Assembly: GCA_022393335.1 (NCBI GenBank)
Contig: JAJEKB010021090.1
Location: 55,173-119,172 of the forward strand
Direction of reading: 5' to 3'
Length of the DNA: 64,000 bases
Origin: Macrotrachela quadricornifera
Taxonomy: Eukaryota > Rotifera > Eurotatoria > Philodinida > Philodinidae
Shown: piece after piece, positions 55,601-64,000 of the stretch
How the letters are laid out: each line of letters opens with the position of its first letter
How positions within the stretch are numbered: position 1 is the stretch's first letter
Made by a program: the position numbers and the translations under genes
Notes under the pieces: generated by a model
Told to the model about the DNA's origin: nothing
Seen by the model: only the letters and a program-made list of their open reading frames with translations
Databases searched by the model: none

Positions 55601-58600
55601 TGCTCAAGGTAATTTATATTCTAAATAATTAATATTTTATTAATTAGATTTGTTTTTTCTATTGACAGGACGAACAACATTAATAATTGCACATCGTTTA
55701 TCAACAATTCGTAATGCTGACACAATTTTTGTGATGCAAAAAGGAGAAATTATTGAAGAAGGTGATCATGATTATTTGATGAAAACTGGAGGATTATACT
55801 CGAATATGGTTGAACAACAAAATCTATATCAAGCTGAAGAAGAAAAAGAAGAAGAAGAAGTTGAAAGGACACTTGCTTCTGACAAATTAGAAGTGACTTC
55901 ATTAAATACTAAAACTAAACGTGGATCAACATTAACTAGTATTAATACATCTATATTGGATATACTTTATGGAAAAAAACATTCATTCATAGATGAAGAC
56001 AAAAAAAAAGATGATGAAATGACGAATAAGAAAGAGGTAAGAAAATGAATAATAAAAATAAATAATTAAATATGACTATTATAGGAAGTAAAGCAAAATA
56101 TTCTATTAGCTATATTAAAAATGAATAAACCTGAATGGTTACTAATTGTTATCGGATGTATAGCAGCTGCCTTTCTTGGAACTTTAAATCCATTATGTGG
56201 AATTATTAGAACAAAAATGACTGTGGTAAATAATTAAATAATGAAATTCACTTTTTCAATTTTGTTTATTTAAAAGATCTTTCAAGAATGTGATAAAAAT
56301 CTTCAAAATCAACGAATTATTCTTTGTGCTTTACTTTTAGTTGGTTTGGGAATTTTAGGCTTTGTATTTCAATCGCTTCAAGTATGTGTACTTCAATAAT
56401 TTAAGTAATAACATTTCACATGTATGTTTTGTTTTAGTGTTATATGTTTACTTATTCCGGTGAAATTCTTACTAAACGAATTCGTTTCGAAACTTTTCGT
56501 GCTATTCTTCGTCAAGAAATAGCCTTTTTTCATAATCCAAAATATAACACAGGTGCATTATGCACACGTTTAGCAACTGAAGCATCATCTATACAAGCTG
56601 CAAGTGGTGTTCATTTTGGTTTTATTTGTCAAATTCTTGTATCAATTATCATGGGAATTATTATCGGTTTCGTTTTTTCTTGGCAACTATCATTACTTTC
56701 GATTGCATTCTTTCCAATAATGATACTTGCAGCATATTTACAGATTCGTATAACGGCGGCATTTGAAAAAAAAGACAAACGAACCTTAGAAGACGCTGCA
56801 AAGGTTTGAACAGAATTCATTATATTTATTTTTCATATGAGAATCTCTAAATGTCATGAACCTAGGTCGAACGATATGAATCGTTTATCGGGCACAGAAA
56901 TACAAACTGAACCATCATTAAAATAGATCGTTATATGGCGGTAATGTTATAGTATTTGGATCTGTGTTAAGGTCCCGATTAACATAGAACTGAATAGTAT
57001 GACATTACGACCGTATAACGATCTATTTTAATGGAGTGACAGACTGTATTTCTGCGCCCACTTTTAGGGACGTATGGTGGACCGTTTACGGATCGTTTCA
57101 TTCGACTGAGGTTTGCATTTTTAAGATATAATTAAGCAAACAAACATCGGAAATATGTATCTAAAGAGTACCATAAAAAGTGTTATACAAATGAAATTGC
57201 ACTCAATCTACATTTATAATAAAACACTTAAAAAAACATTTGAAATAAAAAGCCATCAAATTTATTTTTTCCTTCTTATTAATTAAGTTTTAAAAAATAG
57301 TACTCAACAGATTCGTGGGTAGCCAAATCCTGTTGAATCTATGTAACTTCTTTCGGAATTCCGCTGATAGGAATCTGACAAAAACCACGTTGGATCCGAT
57401 CGGTTTTTCATGAAGGATATCGGATTCCGATAAAATCCGACCGAAAACGATCGGATTGAATTTCCTAGGCAAACGTACACTAATTAACTTGCTTAAGATT
57501 ATTTTTATCGTTCTGTTATTATTAAGTTTAATGGTGACCCTGCATTTAGTCGTCGTATTCATGTTTGCTAACTAAGTATTTTCTTACAGTCGGTATAAAC
57601 TGAGTACGCTCTCTATCGGATGATAGCGAGGAAGAATCTTTGAATCTATAAATTAGAATCTGATTGAGATTAGGTGGATTGCTCGGTAATCTGATCGATG
57701 TTGAATTTTGATTTCGAAGAAGATAATAATGCTATGCCTTTGGACTAATCCTCGCCCCCACACTAGAAGCCCTCGAGTACTTCTAAACTGTTTGCCATCT
57801 AAAATTTTACGGAGGAGGCTTCTATTAAGTCCTTAAGTTTTTAATGATTTCAGATGTTAAAATAATTTCTAAGAATTTATAGTTTTTAAAGGTTTTTCAA
57901 ACGACTTCCGAGGAGAATTTCGAGATTTTTACTCACAAAACTGAGAAAATTAATCAAATTCTTATCATAAAACCTTGGTGTTTGACGATGAAAATACGAA
58001 TAAAAATTTCGAAAAGTTCTTAAAATAAGGTGAGACTTCTAATACATCTTTGATGTTGATTTCTCTAGAAGGGACTCTTAATATGGGGAAGGGTTTACCT
58101 TACGATATGAGTTGCTATCCCAAGACACTTTCAAATAAGGCGAAAAGAGTGAATTCTAATGGATCCTGAGACTTAATAGGATCCATAATCGACTCTTTTT
58201 CTCCTTGATTTTGAAAGGGCAATATTTTTCCTGCAACTTGAATACATCAAGACATACAGAAATATTTTCTCATTTATTTTAACACAATTCACTTTGTGTT
58301 CCCGTACTTTTGGAAATGAAAATCGTAAGTCAGTTCCTAAGAACGAGAAACTCTATTCTATATTCCTAAAACCAAAAGTTTAGGTTAGATTTCTGGTTCT
58401 TAAGAACTGCAAACATCATATTGACCTGTCTCAAAACAGAGATGTCCATCGCGATTGAGGATCTGCCACTGTCTCGATGATATTTTTAAAAATCTTTGAA
58501 TTTTCAAGTTTGTGACCGATTTAAACTAGATTTGCTTCTCGTAATCGACCAGATTTGTCAATCCTTATCGTGCAACACACATCAACATAGAGATTATGTG

Positions 58601-60503
58601 GAAATTTCTTTCATAGAAAAGCTACTGCTACCGCGACGGGATTATAAAAATGTCTAAAGCCAAACATAGACATTTTTTTTAGCTATAACACTTAAATATT
58701 GTTTAATGAAAATATGTTGTTAATATGAATTAATTGAAAGATATTATATTATATAGGTAATTGTGGAAAGTATTGAAAATATTCAAACAGTAATTCAACT
58801 AGAAAAAGAAAATTATTTTTATAATGAATATTCGAAATTACTCGACATTATTTATCGGTAAATCTATTTATATTCTAAATTTATTAAATAATAAACATTC
58901 TTCTAGATCAACAATAAAACGTTCTCATCTTAGTGGTATTCTCTTTCCAATTCCCTATTCACTTTCATGTCTAGGTGCAGCAATTCTTCTTTCAGTTGGT
59001 TCTTCACTTGTTAATAACGATATAATTACATTTGAAGATTATTATATGTAAAATAAATAATAAGAATTAATTAAAAAAATATATATCTAGATAATAAATT
59101 ATTTAGGGTTATAAATACTGTCATAGCTACTGTTGAATTTATGTGTCAAGCTTTATTACAGTGAGTTTATCAATGATATATATAAAAATTGAAAATTTGT
59201 TTTGTTTTTTCCTCTAGATCTCAAGATTATGGTAAAACGATTGATGCTGCTAAGAATATATTTGAAATATTGAATCGAAAATCTTTAATTAATAATCAAT
59301 TAAATGATGGTGATAAAATTGTAAGAATTAGTTTTTAAGATAAAATAGTTTAATTAGATTTTATTCTTCAATAGTCTGATTTAAAAGGAGAAATTCAATT
59401 CAATGGAATTTATTTTAATTATCCAAATCGACCTCAATCAATTGTTCTTAGAAATCTTAATCTTAATATTAAATCTGGTATTTTTCTTTTGTTTTATATT
59501 GATGAAATATTTTATTTTATTTTCTAGGAGAAAAAGTTGCAATTGTTGGTATGAACTTGTATATCTTGATTAGAAATTATTTATTTTTATTTATTTTTAT
59601 CAAGGTACATCAGGTAGTGGAAAATCTACAATAATGCAATTAATTCAACGATTTTATGATACAAATATTGGTCATTTGGTTAAAAAAAAACTAATTTTAT
59701 TTCTATATGTATAGATTTATTTATTTTTCTATTATAGTTAATTGATTCAAAAGATATTCGAAGTCTTAATCTTGAATGGTATCGATCACAAAGTTTGTAT
59801 AAAAATACTTTTTTTAAATTATATATGAAAAATAATTGTGTTATATATAGTTAGTATTGTTTCTCAAGAACCAAGTCTATTTAATATGTCAATTAGTGAA
59901 AATATTGCTTATGGTGATAATAGTCGAATAAATATTCCACTAGATGAAATAATTCAAGCAGCTAAATATGCTAATATTCATGATTTTATTCAATCTCTTC
60001 CACAGGTTAGTTAAAATGAATTTATTTATTATTTATTTATTTATTATATAAATAAAAGGGATATGAAACAAATTGTGGTGCAAAAGGAATTCAATTATCT
60101 GGTGGGCAAAAACAACGGATTGGTATTATAATAATAAGAAGAATATTTTTATTATAATTATTTTCTTCTTAGCTATTGCACGAGCATTAATTCGAAATCC
60201 AAAAATTCTTTTACTTGATGAAGGTAATATAATTGAAATTTCTATAAGGATAATTCTATAGAAGATATTTATTTAGCAACAAGTGCTTTAGATAATGAAA
60301 GTGAAAAATTAGTTCAACAAGCATTAGATTCTGCTCAACTAAATCGAACATCAATTACAATTGCACATCGTTTATCAACGATTAGAAATGCAGATATTAT
60401 TTATGTTATGCATAATGGAAGAATTGTGGAATATGGAAATCATCAACAATTAATTACACTAGCTGGTCATTATTATAGATTAGTACAAGGAAAAATGAGA
60501 TAA
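52679..60503 (+). CDS. ABC transporter, ABCB/P-glycoprotein-like, 28 exons
   Basis: Exons: 52679-52741, 52797-53023, 53080-53426, 53504-53574, 53630-53772, 53822-53931, 53994-54055, 54546-54659, 54727-55167, 55319-55382, 55433-55483, 55543-55608, 55669-56036, 56085-56225, 56277-56381, 56438-56803, 58757-58857, 58907-59047, 59107-59160, 59218-59320, 59375-59477, 59528-59548, 59605-59678, 59738-59792, 59851-60005, 60059-60122, 60173-60223, 60277-60503. They sum to 3,888 nt, i.e. 1,295 residues (human ABCB1 has 1,280). Order TMD1-NBD1-linker-TMD2-NBD2. NBD1: GSSGSGKST (435-443), LSGGQ (539-543), Glu564. NBD2: GTSGSGKST (1088-1096), LSGGQ (1195-1199), Glu1220; all intact. The linker is Glu/Lys-rich. 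It should export hydrophobic compounds using ATP. Oddities: the exon 5 donor reads GAAGA where GTAAGA is expected, exon 22 is 21 nt, and intron 16 (1.95 kb) is swollen by repeats. An acceptor (ttaatag) one base before the ATG implies a 5' UTR intron. Confidence 0.88.
56861..57111. mobile_element. Palindromic MITE in ABCB intron 16
   Basis: Outer arms 'gtcgaacgatatgaatcgtttatc' and 'gatcgtttcattcgac', and inner arms 'attaaaatagatcgttata' and 'tataacgatctattttaat', are reverse complements. It lies in the 1.95-kb intron between ABCB exons 16 and 17. Confidence 0.75.
57290..57480. repeat. Dispersed repeat fragment in ABCB intron 16
   Basis: Rich in GGATTCCGA/AATCCGACCG words and sharing 'cggattRaatttcctRgg' with 11380-11400 upstream of the ABCC gene. 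The minus ORF here is an artefact. Confidence 0.4.
58437..58650. mobile_element. hAT-type MITE, copy 2 (reverse, right end lost)
   Basis: Starts CAGAGATGTCCATCGCG and carries the same interior as copies 1 and 3 in the opposite orientation ('gaccgatttaaact', 'cgaccagatttgtcaatcctt', 'tctttcatagaaaagctactgc'). The far end is degraded after 'gctaccgcgacggg', so no target duplication can be read. It sits in ABCB intron 16. Confidence 0.75.
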
Positions 60504-60645
60504 AAAACGATAAGAGAAATATACATATAAAAGACAGCCTTTTATTATTAGATTTATTCATTAATGTTCTTCTTTGCACATTTAAATAATAAATTAAATA
60601 GAAGTGTCCTATGGACTCGTCTTATTCTCTCGACTGTAGAGAGGG

Positions 60646-60851
60646 CAGAGATGTCCATCGCGGCAGCATTTTTATGAAAGAAATTTCAAAAATTCAGGAA
60701 TTTACACAGAATCTCGATATTGATGTATGTTGTACGATAAGGCTTGATGAATCTGATCGATTGGCAGGAGCACCTGTAGTTTAAACCAATCACAACATTG
60801 AAAATCCAAAATTTTTTAAAAGTACTATCGCGGTAGCGATGGACATCTCTG
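60646..60851. mobile_element. hAT-type MITE, copy 3, intact with perfect 8-bp duplication
   Basis: A 206-bp element with ends CAGAGATGTCCATCGCGG and complement (CGCGGTAGCGATGGACATCTCTG spans the right side). It is flanked by identical AGAGAGGG at 60638-60645 and 60852-60859. Same family as 27935-28165 and 58437-58650. It lies ~140 bp downstream of the ABCB stop. Confidence 0.9.
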
Positions 60852-60859
60852 AGAGAGGG

Positions 60860-61815
60860 TCATATGAAAAATAAATGCGGAAATCTCGGATTTAAATCCG
60901 AGAGTTATGTGTACTGAAGAAAAGCGAATAAGACAGATAAATTATCCAAGAAGAATTTTAACCATTTTGAAACAAAACAATGCAACTATCAAATAAGTAG
61001 TCTCTTGTAAATTGTATTCTCTTTTCACACTGCATCTTGTGATATATTTTGGTTTTTTAATATAATGCGTTAAACGACGATAAAATACAAAATATTCTCC
61101 ACGTTACAACCTAAAACAATCAGCCAGATGTCGACAAAAATAGTTTTTATTAAAGTTTTATTATTATGATACGAGATAAATAGTGATCAAATAGCATAGA
61201 AAGACGCTCTATTTGAAGACACTATTTTTGGATTGCCTTAAGCAATTGGGCGTAATTTAATTTTTACTATAAATATGTCGACTCTTGATGATTTTATCTT
61301 GTAAGAAAAAATGAATTAAATTGAAGAGAATGAAGCTGATGCATTTTATTGTGATCTACGAGATAAACTTAATACTTCAATTGGTGCTGTAACGAATATT
61401 CGTAAAAAAAAGTTTCATTGCTATATTCATATCTACTCACAAACAACCCACCTACGAAGAAGATTAAAATCGTGCTATTTTTAATCGGATTTTGTTAATC
61501 TTTTTTTACCATGGAAGTTTCAATGTATTTTTATCTTGTCACTTTGGCCTGAGGAAAAACTAAGCAATTAATTTTCAATTAAAACGAATAAAATCCATCA
61601 CATTATGCATCAATAATTTAAAACTTGTGATTAATATTAAAGCGGTATTTTATCAAAGATGAAGATAAAAATAATTTTTAATATAAACTATCTTTGATGT
61701 TTACAACTAATAGGAAGAGAAATTCTAAGTGAACTTGAAAGTTCTGAAGAAATCTTTTCACTTTCAATAAAGTATTAAAAAATTCATATAATATTATATT
61801 TTCTCAAGCAACACG
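60860..61815. other. Intergenic with repeat and coding traces
   Basis: 60998-61075 is a half copy of the MITE at 50477-50860. 61320-61410 encodes an isolated protein-like stretch in one frame (EENEADAFYCDLRDKLNTS, then IGAVTNIRKKKFHC) preceded by stops. It is probably a gene relic and I cannot name it. Confidence 0.4.
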
Positions 61816-62835
61816 ATGAATGCTAGTAACATTGATATAATAATAAATCTAAATAATACAAATACATATTCAGATAAAAATGAATTAACTTTTATGGCTT
61901 ATTATTCATTATTAATGGTCATATTAGGTACAATATTTAATGTATTAACATTCATTATCTTATGTCGAAAAAAATTTCGAAATGTTCAAACACGTCCAAT
62001 GATTCATTATATGCGTGGAATAGCAATGATTGATTTATTTGGATCATATGGATGGACATTGGATACTTACTTAGATATTATTCATGGTTTTACATTAAAT
62101 TATTCATATACAATTGGATCATGTAAATTTTTTTCATTTTTCAATTATTTTACATATCATATCTCAGCATGGTTACAGGTTTTTATTTGTTTTGATCGAT
62201 ATTTATTCTTAAGTCGAATACAACCTAATACCTGGTTTAATCGATCAAAAAGTGTATTGATTATAATTAGTTTAATTGTTGGATTCTTTTTTCTCTTCAA
62301 TCTTCATATGTTAATATTTGTTTGTTATGAAGATGCTAGTGGATATTTTATTATGGGCTCGAAACTTTATGAACTATTTCCTACATATGGAATAGTACAT
62401 TTAGTTATTTATAATATTATTCCATCAATATTCATATTATTATTCAATAGTGTTTCAATTTATTATCTTAATCGATTACGATGCACAACTACTATAAGAA
62501 ATTCTCAAATTCGTCATCGACCTATATCAATAACTCTTATTATCACAAGTTTTATATTTATAATAACACGAACACCATCTTCAATTTATTATGCCTTCTT
62601 TTATAACAGTCTCCCTGCAAATGAATTGAATCGTCGTTTAACTATTATATTTAATTTATTTCAATATACATATCCTATTTTAAATTTTCCAGTTTATCTG
62701 ATTACATTTAGTGAATTTCGTCAAGAATTAATTAATTTGGTAACAAGAAGAAGAGTAATTGCACCACTACTTGGAGGAACTATACAGCGTCATATTGTAC
62801 AAACCAATTTACAATTTGAAACACATATTGCTTAA
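61816..62835 (+). CDS. Rhodopsin-like G-protein-coupled receptor
   Basis: A single exon of 339 residues with seven membrane helices. The extracellular N-terminus is short with N-glycosylation sites at Asn2 and Asn13. TM1 carries the conserved Asn42 (GTIFNVLTF). Cys103 at the top of TM3 pairs with Cys170 in loop 2. TM3 ends in an intact Asp127-Arg128-Tyr129. TM7 has NFPVY (290-294), a variant of NPxxY. The third intracellular loop is short and basic. The tail is short, with an RRR cluster and no Cys. All activation landmarks are present, so it should be a working plasma-membrane receptor, probably for a peptide or amine (the helix pattern recalls FMRFamide-type receptors greatly expanded in rotifers). 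The ligand is not deducible. Start is the first ATG, preceded by AT-rich sequence. Confidence 0.9.
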   Translation: MNASNIDIIINLNNTNTYSDKNELTFMAYYSLLMVILGTIFNVLTFIILCRKKFRNVQTRPMIHYMRGIAMIDLFGSYGWTLDTYLDIIHGFTLNYSYTIGSCKFFSFFNYFTYHISAWLQVFICFDRYLFLSRIQPNTWFNRSKSVLIIISLIVGFFFLFNLHMLIFVCYEDASGYFIMGSKLYELFPTYGIVHLVIYNIIPSIFILLFNSVSIYYLNRLRCTTTIRNSQIRHRPISITLIITSFIFIITRTPSSIYYAFFYNSLPANELNRRLTIIFNLFQYTYPILNFPVYLITFSEFRQELINLVTRRRVIAPLLGGTIQRHIVQTNLQFETHIA

Positions 62836-63293
62836 AATGTTGCTTGTTGCTCATTTCCATCAATATCTTGACCTTCGATGCAGACGTATATTACTTGTAT
62901 ATAATAATAAATTCAATAAATCATTTTCAATATAATCATTCTTTCGATTTAGGAAATTTGCTCATAGAACAAGGTATTACAAGAATTATGAATGAAATAA
63001 TGAAACAGCAAAGAGATTTTCGATATTTTGGTCTGGATAAGACTTGAGAAAACCAAATAGGAGTGAGGATTTGGATGTGTGCCGCTCATTCCCATCTACA
63101 TCTACATTCTCTCGGAGAAATTGATAGTTAGAAATCCGAATTTAGCGTGCTTTTGGATTTTTTTCAAAATACTTCGATTTTATTAATGTCATTTTTCCGG
63201 AAGACTTGTTACAAAATTTTTCAGATAAAAAAAATGAGAATCTAGGATTAGTTTATGTTATAATAAAGCAGAAATACCCCATGTAATTCTGAA
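62836..63293. other. Intergenic, 3' of the GPCR
   Basis: AATAAA-type words lie near 62907 and 62917. No gene. Confidence 0.4.
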
Positions 63294-63735
63294 ACGCAGA
63301 CTAAACGTGTTTAGTCTGCGTTTGAACGCGTCAGATGTTTCAAAATATAATGTGTCGCGTTTGAACGCGTTTCTAATAAGAGATATACGGGGATGCGTTT
63401 GTAACATGAATGCGTTTGATTTATGCAACACATCAAACGCGTTTCGAAGCGTGTGAATTTAGAAAACATGTTAAGACGCGTCTGAAAAACGCTTTCTGAT
63501 GTGTTTGAACTGAGAAAGGCGTTTAGACGCATTTTGAATAGAAATACGTTCCATTCGTTTCTATAGTTAAACGCATTATACCTGCGTCCAAATGCATTCA
63601 AACCTGTTCATATTACGCACACTTCTTCATACAGAAGAGCCCAAAATGCGTTTTCTGGGTTTTAATTATTAGTCGCAATCAAACGCATTTATAGTTTCAT
63701 TTCTAAAAAAGAACAAATGTGTTTAAATGCATTTC
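63294..63735. repeat. ACGCGTTTGAACGCG minisatellite
   Basis: More than a dozen diverged occurrences of 'aaacgcgttt', 'gcgtttgaacgcg' and 'aaatgcgttt', spaced 20-40 bases apart and on both strands because the core is palindromic. Density of CpG is far above the surroundings. The minus-strand ORF of 96 codons (63311-63601) is only the translation of this repeat. Confidence 0.75.
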
Positions 63736-64000
63736 CCTCATCGAAACGGTCAAAAACGAGTTCACACACTTTTTTTTAGAAGAAGATAACTATGAGCTTA
63801 TGCATAACTTTTGACAGCGCTTGAATAAATTTGGCAAAACTTATTAATTCGACATAAACCCTGATAGATTTCTATATAATTATGCACCTAATTACTACAC
63901 AGTTTACAAAAATTCTAGTTGATATTTTCCAAGTATTTTTACAATGATATTCAATCATTTTGTGGAATGTAAGAAAGTTTCGAAATAAATAAAAATCTTT

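Noticed and set aside
63311..63601. 96-codon minus ORF
   Set aside because: Made entirely of the ACGCGTTTGAA minisatellite.

Overview
This is AT-rich metazoan DNA. Genes have many very short introns (about 45-60 nt, GT...TTTAG), there are long single-exon receptor genes, and transposable elements (TEs) are dense, diverse and mostly decayed. The mix (a glutamate receptor with a potassium-type pore signature, rhodopsin-like GPCRs of a lineage-expanded type, single-exon F-box fragments, BED-finger hAT, piggyBac, mariner and FLYWCH/MULE relics) points to a bdelloid rotifer. That assignment is an inference from gene content; no marker gene in the window proves it.

Layout. 0-11 kb: TE territory, with two inverted-repeat elements (182-677, 2025-2606), an unassigned 300-residue ORF (2998-3897), a small frameshifted two-exon gene (5938-6366, minus), a wrecked BED-hAT transposase (6720-7660, minus), an 86-bp tandem array split by a palindromic element (8486-9870) and a MULE transposase tail. 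11.5-18 kb: an intact ABCC-type transporter in one exon (11463-15281) and an unusual receiver-like plus nucleotidyltransferase-like protein (16794-17960, minus). 18-24.2 kb: palindromic elements, a truncated F-box ORF, an array of eight one-repeat LRR exons, a wax-synthase/MBOAT-like pseudogene with four in-frame stops, and a piggyBac relic. 24.5-27.1 kb: an ionotropic glutamate receptor with an LVGYG pore. 27-37 kb: a hAT-type MITE with 8-bp target duplications, a mariner relic, a compact four-exon gene of unknown function (30618-31212, minus), and a VWA-domain fragment cut by a 3.0-kb inverted-repeat element holding an AG-rich minisatellite. 37.4-38.6 kb: a 7TM receptor with an EGF module. 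38.75-46 kb: the 5' end of an LTR retrotransposon cut by a hAT-like element, then a SAM-domain gene whose exon is split by a 1,193-bp transposon. 46.7-48.6 kb: an array of 26-nt micro-exon-like units, one of them invaded by a 1.17-kb inverted-repeat element with a 13-bp target duplication. 49.3 kb: a LysM exon. 51.2-52.3 kb: a MULE-like element with a FLYWCH-finger fragment. 52.7-60.5 kb: a 28-exon ABCB (P-glycoprotein-type) transporter reconstructed from splice signals to 1,295 codons. 61.8-62.8 kb: an intact rhodopsin-like GPCR. The 3' end holds an ACGCGT-rich minisatellite.

The likely working genes encode membrane proteins: two full ABC exporters of different subfamilies, one ligand-gated channel and two 7TM receptors. 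Most of the rest is transposons and the genes they broke.
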